Positions 42,368 through 50,614 of a stretch of DNA of 64,000 nt are shown piece by piece. This stretch comes from CAIYRG01 sp964446945 (GTDB taxonomy: Bacteria > Pseudomonadota > Alphaproteobacteria > Micropepsales > Micropepsaceae). The position numbers and the translations under genes are program-made. The notes under the pieces are model-generated. The model was not told the DNA's origin, did no database searches, and was given only the letters and a program-made list of their open reading frames with translations. Every line of letters starts with the position of its first letter. Position 1 is the stretch's first letter. The DNA lies in contig CAYUQO010000001.1 in NCBI GenBank assembly GCA_964446945.1, positions 310,001 to 374,000 on the forward strand. Direction: 5' to 3'.

Positions 42368-43354
42368 TTGGTCACGTGCTGGGTGGTGACCGACGGCAAA
42401 GCGGGCATGGAAAGCCAATGTCTCGGCCTGGCCGAAGCTCTCGGTCTCGAACCGGTCGTGAAGCGCGTCGCCCTGCGGAAATTCTGGCGCACCGTAACTC
42501 CCTACATCCGGCTTGGCGGAAGCGCGCAGTTTGCGGCGCGCGGCGATTCTCTGACGCCGCCATGGCCGGACCTTCTTATTGCCTCGGGCCGTCAAAGCGT
42601 CGCGGCGGCACTTTGGGTGAAGAAGCGTTCCGGAAGCAAAACAATTGCCGTGCAGGTGCAGAATCCCGGAATTGCCCCGCGGCAATTCGATCTGATCATC
42701 ACGCCGGAGCATGACCGGCTTGACGGACCGAACGTCATTTCGACGCGCGGCGCGCTGCATCGCGTAACGCCGGCGATGCTCTCGCGCAGCGCCGCAGCAT
42801 GGTCACCGCAGTTTGCCAATCTGCCGCGGCCTTACATTGCCGTGCTGATCGGCGGTTCAAATCCCGCCTATCACCTTGGTCAGGAAGAAGCCGCAAGTCT
42901 GGCGACCAAACTGGAGAGATGCACGAGGAGTCTGTCCGGCAGCCTCCTGATCACGCCATCGCGGCGCACCGGACAGGAGGCGATTGCCGCGCTTGCCGCA
43001 GGCATCCGCGGGGTGCCGTTTTTCATGTGGAACATGCAGGGCGAGAATCCCTATTTCGCGCTGCTCGCATTGGCCGATTACATCGTGGTGACCTGCGATT
43101 CGGTGAACATGGTCTCGGAAGCGGCAAGCACCGGAAAACCTGTCTATGTCGAGATTCTGCCGGGCGGTTCGGAGAAGTCGTACCGGTTCCTCGATCGTCT
43201 GCGCGATGACGGAATCATCCGCAATTTCTCCGGTGAGCTGGCGCGTTACGGTTACCCGCCGTTGGACGATATGACGAGAGCCGTCGAGCGTGTCCGGACA
43301 CTCATCGGCTCCCGGAAACCAGCCGCCGGACATTCCGTTTCCACTGTTTCGTAA
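42368..43354 (+). CDS. ELM1-family (DUF1022) glycosyltransferase-like protein
   Basis: 328 residues. TTG start at 42368, gagg upstream. N-terminal WVVTDGKAGMESQCLGLAEALGL, ASGRQSVAAALWVKK, HRVTPAML and the C-terminal VTCDSVNMVSEAASTGKPVYVEIL match the ELM1 family, named from plant mitochondrial fission but bacterial in origin and related to GT-B nucleotide-sugar enzymes. The bacterial role is not firmly established. Lies within the 2OG/unknown/ELM1/CoA-transferase operon. Confidence 0.82.
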   Translation: MVTCWVVTDGKAGMESQCLGLAEALGLEPVVKRVALRKFWRTVTPYIRLGGSAQFAARGDSLTPPWPDLLIASGRQSVAAALWVKKRSGSKTIAVQVQNPGIAPRQFDLIITPEHDRLDGPNVISTRGALHRVTPAMLSRSAAAWSPQFANLPRPYIAVLIGGSNPAYHLGQEEAASLATKLERCTRSLSGSLLITPSRRTGQEAIAALAAGIRGVPFFMWNMQGENPYFALLALADYIVVTCDSVNMVSEAASTGKPVYVEILPGGSEKSYRFLDRLRDDGIIRNFSGELARYGYPPLDDMTRAVERVRTLIGSRKPAAGHSVSTVS

Positions 43355-43370
43355 GGGCGCGTGGCTGAGC

Positions 43371-44573
43371 ATGTTTGATCTTCTCAAGGGCGTCCGGATC
43401 CTCGATCTGACCACAACCTATCTTGGCCCCTATGCAACGCAGTTCCTCGGCGACATGGGCGCCGATATCATTAAGGTCGAACCGCCGGGAGGCGAAGTCG
43501 GACGCTCGCCGCGCCCCAGCCGCTCACCGGAGATGGGTGCGGGCTTTCTCAATACAAATCGCAACAAGCGCTCGCTCGCGATCGATTTGCGCAACGATGC
43601 GGGCCGCGATGTCGTGCTTAGCCTGGCGAAGCAGTCCGACGCTTTCGTGCACAATATGCGCCCGCAAGCGGCTGCGAAGCTCGGACTGTCGTATGAAGAT
43701 TTGCGGCGTGCCAATCCGGCGATTGTTTACTGTCTGGCACCCGGATTCGACCAAGCCGGCCCGATGGCCGCGAAGCCCGCCTATGATGACATCATCCAGG
43801 CGCTGTCGGGCCTCGCGCATCTCAATCGCGACGATTCTGGGGCGCCGCGATTCCTGCCCACCATTGTGTGCGACAAGGTCGTTGGCGTGCATCTCGCATT
43901 CGCCATCGCGGTGGCACTCGCGCACCGGTTCAAGACGGGCGAGGGTTGCGCCATTGAAGTGCCGATGTTCGAGACGATGGCCGCATTTCTTCTGGTTGAG
44001 CATCTTTCCGGGCATACATTCCGCCCGCCGCTCGCCTCGCTCGGCTATGAGCGCATGATGGCCGTCAATCGGCGGCCGTATCGCACCCGTGACGGCTACA
44101 TGGCCATCATGCCCTACACCACACAGCAATGGACCAGATTCCTGGAAGCGGTGGGACGTGCCGATCTGCTTACGGAAGAGTGGGTCAAGGATCCGGTTCA
44201 GCGCAGCGCCAATGTCGACCGCCTCTATCAGATCATTGCCGATGCGGCCCCATCCAAAACGAATTCCGAATGGATGGGCGTGCTGAAGGCCGCCGATATT
44301 CCCTGCGGGCCGGTTAATACATTTGAGAATCTGCTTTCCGATGATCAGCTTACAGCCGTTAATCTTTTTCGACCGATTGAACATCCGAGCGAAGGACCGA
44401 TTACTTCTGTTCGGTCTCCGTTCCGGGTGACGGGGGGTATAGGACAGCCGGATCGTCCCGCCCCGAGGGTCGGGGAGGGTGGGCGCGACATATTGCGCGC
44501 CGCCGGATTCCGCGATGAAGAAATCGAAAAACTTATTTCAAACAATACCTTGGTTCCCGGACCTGAAACTTGA
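43371..44573 (+). CDS. CaiB/BaiF (family III) CoA transferase
   Basis: 400 residues from the ATG at 43371. Typical start LLKGVRILDLTTTYLGPYATQFLGDMGADIIKVEPPGG; LAIDLRNDAGRD; NMRPQAAAKLGLSYEDL with the active-site Asp expected further along at PAYDDIIQALSGLA; and EVPMFETMAAFLL. Transfers CoA between carboxylic acids. Last gene of its operon; a link to the 2OG enzyme is not obvious. Confidence 0.9.
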   Translation: MFDLLKGVRILDLTTTYLGPYATQFLGDMGADIIKVEPPGGEVGRSPRPSRSPEMGAGFLNTNRNKRSLAIDLRNDAGRDVVLSLAKQSDAFVHNMRPQAAAKLGLSYEDLRRANPAIVYCLAPGFDQAGPMAAKPAYDDIIQALSGLAHLNRDDSGAPRFLPTIVCDKVVGVHLAFAIAVALAHRFKTGEGCAIEVPMFETMAAFLLVEHLSGHTFRPPLASLGYERMMAVNRRPYRTRDGYMAIMPYTTQQWTRFLEAVGRADLLTEEWVKDPVQRSANVDRLYQIIADAAPSKTNSEWMGVLKAADIPCGPVNTFENLLSDDQLTAVNLFRPIEHPSEGPITSVRSPFRVTGGIGQPDRPAPRVGEGGRDILRAAGFRDEEIEKLISNNTLVPGPET

Positions 44574-44612
44574 CCAAGGAGCTATGTTGCTGCAAAACGA
44601 CGGCCCAAAAGG

Positions 44613-44660
44613 GGGCGGTATCAAAGCAAGGCAGAACGCCGCCCTGACATACTTTGATAC
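44613..44660 (+). promoter_or_regulatory. Interleaved stems in the leader of the outer-membrane protein gene
   Basis: gggcgg (44613-44618) can pair with ccgccc (44639-44644), and gtatcaaag (44618-44626) with ctttgatac (44652-44660). The order A-B-A'-B' means a pseudoknot or two mutually exclusive hairpins, as in attenuators and riboswitches. The end is 61 nt before the ATG at 44722. No known riboswitch class is recognised. Confidence 0.45.
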
Positions 44661-44721
44661 ATATGGTCATTTTAACGACATGTAGGGGCTGGTAGGTTTG
44701 CGCTGGGGAAGAGGTTTATTA

Positions 44722-45687
44722 ATGCGCAAGTGCGGTTCTGCTGTTTTGGCGTTGCTGGGCGGGGTGATCTTCACCGCCGCGGCATTCGCTGCGCCGGTGC
44801 AGAACGCAGGCTCCGCAGCGCCGGTTTTCGGTCAGACGGAATTGAATCTCGGCAGTTTGCTGATGGCCGGATTCAACCAAACACAAAACAAGACCAGCTC
44901 GTTCGAATTCGCAGAGTCGACCGGGTGGGCGCCTGCGCCCAACCTGTTTGCCACTCCATCAACGCTGAATACGCTGGCGCTTTCGACGACGGCATTGCGG
45001 ACATCGGCCAGGTTCTCAATCGCGCCGGGCGTGACTTTTGGCGTGTCGCATTCGGCATTCCAGCTCGGCACACTCGACAATGCCTTCTCGCAAAAACTCG
45101 CCCTCAGGTTGAGTCCGTCGCTTGGCAACACCGGCACGACGACGGCGAATATCAGTTGGAATTTGACCGACTGGAGCACGTTGGGAATTACGGCGTCGCA
45201 TTCGACCGGCAGTCCGCTGCTGCTGGGCAGCGTCGCGAATCCGCTGGTGACCGGACCGTCGCCGGAAAATACCGCGCTCGGCATTTCGGCCCGTGTCGGT
45301 TTCGCAGAAGGCTGGGTCACGACGCTCGCCTACTCGGAAGGCGTTTCGCAGCTCGATCTCAGTCAGATGGCGGCGAGCAGCGCCATCCGCTCAGATGCCT
45401 ACCAGATTGGCCTAGCGAAGACCGGCCTGTTCGGCAATGACGCGCTCGGAATTGCGCTGACGCGTCCGCCGCAGATTTATGGCGTCACCGGCTTTGGCGC
45501 TCTGAACAACAACTTCGCGCTGACGACGGCGCCCGCGCGCGAATCCGACGTCGAACTCGGTTATGTGACGAGCTTCCTCGACGGCACACTCGCGCTCCAG
45601 GCCAATGCCGCCTACGAAGTGAATCCCGCAGGCGTTCGCGGCCAGAACGCGTTGGCGGCAGTGGCCCGCGCCAAACTGAATTTCTAA
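44722..45687 (+). CDS. Outer-membrane beta-barrel-like protein
   Basis: 321 residues. Signal peptide MRKCGSAVLALLGGVIFTAA cleaved near AFA-AP. The rest alternates polar and hydrophobic residues (LNLGSLLMAGFN, ANISWNLTDWSTLGITAS, VTTLAYSEGVSQ, DVELGYVTSFLDGTLALQANAAYEV), rich in Ser, Thr, Asn and Gly with no Cys in the mature part, and ends in Phe (ARAKLNF), the usual last residue of BAM-dependent barrels. Start chosen for the signal peptide; TTG at 44698 would add eight residues. Substrate or role unknown. Confidence 0.75.
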   Translation: MRKCGSAVLALLGGVIFTAAAFAAPVQNAGSAAPVFGQTELNLGSLLMAGFNQTQNKTSSFEFAESTGWAPAPNLFATPSTLNTLALSTTALRTSARFSIAPGVTFGVSHSAFQLGTLDNAFSQKLALRLSPSLGNTGTTTANISWNLTDWSTLGITASHSTGSPLLLGSVANPLVTGPSPENTALGISARVGFAEGWVTTLAYSEGVSQLDLSQMAASSAIRSDAYQIGLAKTGLFGNDALGIALTRPPQIYGVTGFGALNNNFALTTAPARESDVELGYVTSFLDGTLALQANAAYEVNPAGVRGQNALAAVARAKLNF

Positions 45688-45976
45688 AAGAAAGTACCGC
45701 ACGCGGAGAATTTGGCCGATTCGCCGGCCGCTCCCCGCGCGGGCGAATCACCTTCGGTGATTTGTTCTCCCCGCGCGGGGCCCCTGGCGGTGCTCAGGTT
45801 ACTCAGGCCCTCCGCGGCACTGACTAATCTGATAGTCTTCAGCTAACGGCGATTTTGCTGGACAGGCCCCCGGCCGCACGTATCTATGGGTCCGATTTCC
45901 GCTCATTCAGAGCCTTCAGTCGTCACTCGCCTGCACATGTGCAGGACGACAGCTCCCATTTCAGAGGAATCCGGCC
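45688..45976. other. Gene-free region before ettA with palindromes
   Basis: 289 nt. Two ctccccgcgcgggg/c blocks flank a short aatcacc-ttc-ggtgatt hairpin around 45746-45762, probably the end of the upstream transcript although no T-run follows. At 45919-45950 cctgcacatgtgcagg (16-bp palindrome) is framed by gtcgt and acgac, ending 26 nt before the ettA ATG, so it could be an operator or a leader stem. Confidence 0.45.
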
Positions 45977-47632
45977 ATGGCCCAGCAATACGTCTTTGTG
46001 ATGAAAGGTCTGTCGAAGACTTTTCCGGGCGGCAAGCAGATCCTCAAGGACATCTGGCTGTCCTTCCTGCCCGGCGCAAAAATCGGTGTTATCGGCGTCA
46101 ATGGCGCCGGCAAGTCGACTCTGTTGCGCATGATGGCCGGCATCGACCGTGAATTCACCGGCGAAGCCTGGGCCGCCGAAGGTGTACGGGTCGGATATCT
46201 GCCGCAGGAGCCCGAACTCGACCCGCAGCTCAATGTGCTCGGCAATGTCATGGAGGGCGTCGCAGAGAAGAAAAAGCTGCTCGACCGCTACAACGAAATC
46301 GCTGCGAATTACTCCGACGAAAACGCCGATGAAATGGCCCAGTTGCAGGACAAGATCGACGCGGCCAATTTGTGGGATCTGGATTCGCAGGTCGAAATGG
46401 CCATGGACGCGCTGCGTTGCCCCGATCCGATGGTCGACGTCAACAGTCTCTCCGGTGGTGAAAAACGCCGTGTTGCGCTGTGCAAGCTTCTGCTCGAAGC
46501 GCCCGACCTGCTCTTGCTCGACGAACCGACGAACCATCTCGATGCCGAATCGGTGGCATGGCTCGAACGGCATTTGCGCGACTTTGCCGGCACCATCGTG
46601 CTGGTCACCCATGACCGTTATTTCCTCGATGATGTGACAGGGTGGATTCTCGAGCTCGATCGCGGGCGCGGTGTTCCCCATGAGGGCAATTATTCGAGCT
46701 GGCTCGACGCGCAAGAAAAGCGGCTGCATACCGAGTCCGAACAGGAAGAAGCCCGCGCCCGGGCGCTCGCGCGCGAAAGCGACTGGATCAAGTCCTCGCC
46801 GCGCGCCCGCCAGGCGAAATCGAAAGCCCGCATTCAGGCCTACGAAGAATTGCTGGCGAAATCACAGGAAGCGCGGCAGGGGCCGGCGCAGATCGCCATT
46901 CCGGCTGGACCGCGACTTGGCTCCGTGGTGGTCGAAGCGAGCCAGCTCGGGAAGGCTTATGGCGACAGATTGCTGTTTGAGAATGTCGATTTCAAGCTGC
47001 CGCCCGGCGGCATTGTTGGTGTGATCGGCCCGAACGGCGCCGGCAAAACCACGCTCTTCCGCATGCTAGTCGGGCAGGAAAAGCCGGACACCGGTACCCT
47101 GCGCATCGGCGACACCGTGGTCATGGGTTACGTCGATCAATCGCGCGACACGCTGAAGCCCAATGCGACCGTGTGGGAGGAAATCTCCGGTGGTCTCGAT
47201 GTGCTGGAACTTGGCAAGCGCAATGTTCCATCGCGCGCCTATGTCGGCGCGTTCAACTTCAAGGGCGGCGATCAGCAGAAGAAAGTGGGCCAGCTATCCG
47301 GCGGCGAGCGCAATCGCGTGCATCTGGCAAAGATGTTGAAGTCGGGCGCCAATCTGCTGCTGCTCGACGAGCCGACCAATGATCTGGATGTCGAAACCCT
47401 GCGCGCGCTGGAGAATGCGCTGGAGGATTTCGCCGGCTGCGCGATGATCATCAGCCATGATCGCTGGTTCCTCGATCGCATCGCCACCCACATTCTGGCG
47501 TTTGAGGGCGATTCCCACGTCGAGTGGTTTGAGGGTAATTTCCAGGACTATGAGGCCGACCGCAAACGCCGGCTCGGAATCGATGCCGAGACACCGCACC
47601 GGATCAAATACAAGCGGTTCGCGCGGGCGTAA
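45977..47632 (+). CDS. ettA: Energy-dependent translational throttle protein EttA (ABC-F)
   Basis: 551 residues, matching EttA length. Two ABC domains: Walker A GVNGAGKST and GPNGAGKTT, signatures LSGGEKRR and LSGGERNR, Walker B LLLLDEPTNHLD and LLLLDEPTNDLD. Includes the EttA-type arm in domain 1 (RYNEIAANYSDENADEMAQLQDKIDAANLWDLD) and the linker with KSSPRARQAKSKARIQAYEELLAKSQE. It binds the ribosomal E site and controls the first elongation step by ATP/ADP state. Stands alone as a rightward gene. Confidence 0.95.
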   Translation: MAQQYVFVMKGLSKTFPGGKQILKDIWLSFLPGAKIGVIGVNGAGKSTLLRMMAGIDREFTGEAWAAEGVRVGYLPQEPELDPQLNVLGNVMEGVAEKKKLLDRYNEIAANYSDENADEMAQLQDKIDAANLWDLDSQVEMAMDALRCPDPMVDVNSLSGGEKRRVALCKLLLEAPDLLLLDEPTNHLDAESVAWLERHLRDFAGTIVLVTHDRYFLDDVTGWILELDRGRGVPHEGNYSSWLDAQEKRLHTESEQEEARARALARESDWIKSSPRARQAKSKARIQAYEELLAKSQEARQGPAQIAIPAGPRLGSVVVEASQLGKAYGDRLLFENVDFKLPPGGIVGVIGPNGAGKTTLFRMLVGQEKPDTGTLRIGDTVVMGYVDQSRDTLKPNATVWEEISGGLDVLELGKRNVPSRAYVGAFNFKGGDQQKKVGQLSGGERNRVHLAKMLKSGANLLLLDEPTNDLDVETLRALENALEDFAGCAMIISHDRWFLDRIATHILAFEGDSHVEWFEGNFQDYEADRKRRLGIDAETPHRIKYKRFARA

Positions 47633-47665
47633 TACACGCGCGCCTATGCACTGGACGAATTTCTT

Positions 47666-47734
47666 CGCGCCGCGGACGTGGCGCGGATGGGTTCCGCTCC
47701 CCTCGCGCTTCGCGCTCGGCCGGGAATGACACAG
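47666..47734. repeat. Intergenic repeat, copy C
   Basis: cgcgccgcggacgtggcgcg, gatgggtt, a ctcgcgcttcgcgctcg inverted part and a closing aatgacacag. Same arrangement as 35206-35278, and like it lies just downstream of a gene's 3' end region. Confidence 0.7.
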
Positions 47735-47738
47735 TTAA

Positions 47739-48344
47739 TTAGGGGAGCCAGTCGCGCCAGGCGGGCCAATTGCCGACCAGCCGCGCCCATTCCGCATAGC
47801 CGGCGGCGCTTGGATGCGTGCCATCGACTTCGGCGATGTCGCGCAGCCAGATTCCGGTATCGCGTAGCGCGGTGTAGGAATCGAAATAGGGTACACCCAG
47901 TTCGCCGCATAATTCCGCGAACTTTGCCGAAACCGATTTGACGCGGCTATTGCGCGGCTCGTCATTCACCGGCGGCGGGCCGACCATCAGCGTCGGCTTC
48001 CATTGCGAGGCTTTGGCGAGAAGGCTGCGTGCCGCGGCAAGCGACTGGGATTCTTCCAGTTGCGGTTTCCCGTTGATCTCCCGCACATCGTTCATGCCGA
48101 ACTCGAAGACCAGCCGGACTTCCTGCATTGCGGTGTGGCGGAGCGAAGCTTCATTGTGCCAGCGCGCCGCGAGTTGGACGCTGCTTTCGCCCCGGATGCC
48201 GAGGTTATATGGGCTGACGTCATGGCCTCGCGCACGGGCGGCCGCGCAGATGCGTCCCGCCCAGCCGAGGCATTTGGCGTCAAAGGCGCCGCTGACAAAA
48301 CTGTCGCCCAGAAAACAAATCCGCATCGCGCGAATGTCACTCAT
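47739..48344 (-). CDS. SGNH/GDSL-type hydrolase
   Basis: 201 residues. Block I CFLGDSFVSG with the nucleophilic Ser, Gly in GIRGESS (block II), FEFGMND (block III, GxND) and DGTHPSAAGY (block V, Asp/His) complete the SGNH set. No signal peptide, so cytoplasmic. Likely an esterase, lipase or acyl hydrolase. ATG at 48344 chosen; another ATG at 48326 is directly before RICFLGDSF. Confidence 0.88.
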   Translation of the reverse strand: MSDIRAMRICFLGDSFVSGAFDAKCLGWAGRICAAARARGHDVSPYNLGIRGESSVQLAARWHNEASLRHTAMQEVRLVFEFGMNDVREINGKPQLEESQSLAAARSLLAKASQWKPTLMVGPPPVNDEPRNSRVKSVSAKFAELCGELGVPYFDSYTALRDTGIWLRDIAEVDGTHPSAAGYAEWARLVGNWPAWRDWLP

Positions 48345-48365
48345 GCACTTTGTACCTTGCAAAAA

Positions 48366-48398
48366 ATGAAGGGGCCGGAGATATCCGCTCCGGCCCCT
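48366..48398 (-). terminator. Intrinsic terminator after the 24-residue peptide gene
   Basis: aggggccggag (48370-48380) and ctccggcccct (48388-48398) form an 11-bp perfect stem with a 7-nt loop. On the minus strand it is followed by tcattttttgc. It lies 28 nt past the stop of the peptide gene. Confidence 0.85.
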
Positions 48399-48425
48399 GT
48401 TGAATTTCGTGGTTCGGGTTCCCGG

Positions 48426-48500
48426 TTAGAAAACGCCGATAACGATTGCTCCCAGAAATGCAAGAATGAAGCCGACAGTCACTAGCTGCATTTCCCGCAC
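48426..48500 (-). CDS. 24-residue single-helix membrane peptide
   Basis: GTG start at 48500 with GGAGGC six bases upstream, the best Shine-Dalgarno in this area. The short charged N-terminus (Met-Arg-Glu-Met-Gln) is followed by the hydrophobic LVTVGFILAFLGAIVIGVF to the end, and then TAA and an intrinsic terminator 28 nt on. Ribosome site, start, stop and terminator all agree with a dedicated tiny gene. No other frame is open. Function is unknown; similar-sized peptides in other bacteria tune membrane complexes. Confidence 0.6.
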   Translation of the reverse strand: MREMQLVTVGFILAFLGAIVIGVF

Positions 48501-48654
48501 GATGGCGCCTCCGTCTTGCTACGTGGGCGCCAGTTTTGCCCGCGCCGCGGGTCAATCCAAGTGAAATATTTTTGGCTTAGCGGTTAAGGCTTCGCGGAAC
48601 CGCATCGAACTTGGTACGTGTCTTGGCAGGATTTCAGAGTTCTTCCAATAAGAT

Positions 48655-49530
48655 ATGCGCCTTTCCCACATTCTGATCGCGATCCTGGTTTGCGTCGCCT
48701 GGGGCCTGAATGCGGTCGCCGCAAAGGTCGGTGTCACATTCATTCCTCCGGTGTTTTTCACCGCGCTGCGCTTTGTTTTTGTTCTGACGTTTCTTTTTCC
48801 CTGGCTGAAGCCTGTGCCGGGTCAGTGGCGTGCTCTCATCCCCGCGGTTTTCTTTATGGGCGGCCTGCATTTCGCCCTGATTTTCAGCGGCGCGAAATAT
48901 TCCGATGCCTCGACAATGGCGATCATTAATCAGCTCTATGTTCCCATTTCCGTGCTGCTGGCGATGTTCTGGCTCGGCGAGCGGGTCCCGCTGCGGCGTT
49001 GGCTCGGAATTTTTCTGGCCTTCTGCGGCGTGGTGATTTTCAGCCTCGACGCCAGTGTTTCGTCGCATCTGTTCGGTGTGTTTCTGCTGATCGTGGATGC
49101 CTGTTCCATGGCGCTGGGAACCGTGCTGCTGCGCCGCTTGTCGGGTGTGCCGCCTTTCGTCATGCAGGCATGGATGGCGGTCATCGGCATCCCGTTTTTG
49201 TTCGCGACCAGTTACATTTTCGAATCTGGTCAGACTGCGTCGCTCTTCATTGCGCCGTGGCAGGCTTGGGCCGCACTTGCCTATACCGTGATCGCTGGCA
49301 GCTTGATCGGTCATACCTGCTATTACATCCTGTTGCAGCATTATGAGGTTTCACTGGTCGGATCGGTGCTGCTGCTCAGCCCGGCCATCGGCGTGTTCGG
49401 CGGTATCGTCATTCTGGGAGAGCCATTTACGCCGATGATCATTGTCGGTTCGGCTGTGACGCTGCTTGGCGTCGGTATCGTGTTGCGCCGGACGCCTTTG
49501 CTCGGATTCGAGCCAGCGGAGGGAGTGTGA
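48655..49530 (+). CDS. EamA-family (DMT) transporter
   Basis: 291 residues, ten helices in two repeated EamA halves. First repeat SHILIAILVCVAWGLNAVAAKVG, then INQLYVPISVLLAMFWLGERVPLRRWLGIFLAFCGVVI; the second half has LLLSPAIGVFGGIVILGEPFTPMIIVGSAVTLLGVGIVL. Likely exports amino acids or other small metabolites. Its TGA overlaps the ATG of ampD by one base (TGATG), so the two are coupled. Confidence 0.9.
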   Translation: MRLSHILIAILVCVAWGLNAVAAKVGVTFIPPVFFTALRFVFVLTFLFPWLKPVPGQWRALIPAVFFMGGLHFALIFSGAKYSDASTMAIINQLYVPISVLLAMFWLGERVPLRRWLGIFLAFCGVVIFSLDASVSSHLFGVFLLIVDACSMALGTVLLRRLSGVPPFVMQAWMAVIGIPFLFATSYIFESGQTASLFIAPWQAWAALAYTVIAGSLIGHTCYYILLQHYEVSLVGSVLLLSPAIGVFGGIVILGEPFTPMIIVGSAVTLLGVGIVLRRTPLLGFEPAEGV

Positions 49531-50228
49531 TGGAAACGATTGCGGCGCCGTCGCCGAATTTCGACGAGCGGCCGCCGAACACGCCGATCGATATCCTGAT
49601 CCTGCATTACACCGGCATGCAGACAGGCGCTGCGGCAGTGGCGCGGCTCTGCGATCCGGAAGCGCGGGTTAGTTCGCATTACACGGTCGATGAGGACGGA
49701 ACGGTGTTTGCCCATGTCCCCGAAGAACGCCGGGCGTGGCATGCCGGTATCTCATTCTGGGCCGGCGCACGCGACGTCAATGCGCGTTCGATCGGGATTG
49801 AGATCGTCAATCCCGGCCACGAATTCGGATACCGGTCGTTTCCCGACGCGCAGATCGAGGCGGTGATCGAGCTTGCCGGTGAGGTGCTCCGGCGGCGCAA
49901 GATTCCGGCAGCGCGCGTTTTGGGACATTCCGACGTGGCGCCGGCGCGCAAAATGGATCCGGGAGAGCTGTTTCCGTGGGGCAAACTGGCGCTCGCCGGC
50001 ATCGGGCTGTGGCCGCAGACCCGTCGGCACAGGCTGGGTGTCCCGTTCGAAGATGGTCTGCGGGGGTTCGGTTACGGCCTACCGCCCGATATGGACGTCC
50101 AGCCGGCGATCGTCATCGAAGCCTTCCAACGGCACTTCCGGCCCGCGCGCATCGACGGCCGGCCGGACGCAGAATGCGAAGCCATTCTCGCCGCCCTTCT
50201 GCGCGAGATTGACATTGGCCGCGACTGA
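49530..50228 (+). CDS. ampD: N-acetylmuramoyl-L-alanine amidase, AmpD-like
   Basis: 232 residues, no signal peptide, so cytoplasmic. Zinc ligands match AmpD: His26 (LHYTGM), His133 (GHSDVAP) and Asp143 (KMDPG), with ARSIGIEIVNPGHEF in between. The C-terminal ~60 residues (from ~170) form a peptidoglycan-binding-like helical domain. It cuts anhydromuropeptides in wall recycling and can lower beta-lactamase induction. A GTG directly before the ATG (49527) is ignored. Lies 15 nt upstream of rnpB. Confidence 0.9.
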   Translation: METIAAPSPNFDERPPNTPIDILILHYTGMQTGAAAVARLCDPEARVSSHYTVDEDGTVFAHVPEERRAWHAGISFWAGARDVNARSIGIEIVNPGHEFGYRSFPDAQIEAVIELAGEVLRRRKIPAARVLGHSDVAPARKMDPGELFPWGKLALAGIGLWPQTRRHRLGVPFEDGLRGFGYGLPPDMDVQPAIVIEAFQRHFRPARIDGRPDAECEAILAALLREIDIGRD

Positions 50229-50243
50229 ACGAATGTTCCCCGC

Positions 50244-50614
50244 GCGTCAGATGGCCGGATGGCCGCCCTGCGTAGCCCATCAGGGTGAAGCAGGGAGGAA
50301 AGTCCGGGCTCCACGGAAACACGGTGCCGGATAACGTCCGGCGGAGGCGACTCCAGGGAAAGCGCAACAGAAAGCAAACCGCCGACGGTTCGTCCGGGCA
50401 AGGTTGAAATGGTGCGGTAAGAGCGCACCGCGGCTTCGGCAACGAAGACGGCATGGCAAGCCCCACCGGGAGCAAGACCAAATAGGGACGGCAATGGCGG
50501 TTTCCGGCCGCCGTCCGGGTAGGTCGCGCGAGGCGTTCGGCAACGAACGTCCCAGAGGAATGGCCATCTCCCGCGCAAGCGGGAACAGAACCCGGCTTAC
50601 AGGCCGTCTGACGC
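50244..50614 (+). ncRNA. rnpB: RNase P RNA (bacterial class A)
   Basis: Contains the conserved core gaggaaagtccgggctcc (P4/CR I area), acagaaagcaaaccgcc and the gggtaag-like/aaccgccg regions, and the 3' P4 strand acagaacccggcttacaggcc. P1 is formed by gcgtcagatggcc (50244-50256) and ggccgtctgacgc (50602-50614), 13 pairs with one G-U. About 371 nt, as expected in alphaproteobacteria. It processes tRNA 5' ends. Ends are set from P1, not measured. Confidence 0.95.

Noticed and set aside
44584..44685. Short frame (~34 codons) beginning just after an aaggag site
   Set aside because: Spacing from aaggag to the ATG is only two bases, the peptide has no clear features, and the region is better explained by the leader structure.
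45740..45800. Terminator after the outer-membrane protein gene
   Set aside because: GC-rich inverted pieces are present, but no T-run follows either stem, so an intrinsic terminator could not be called.
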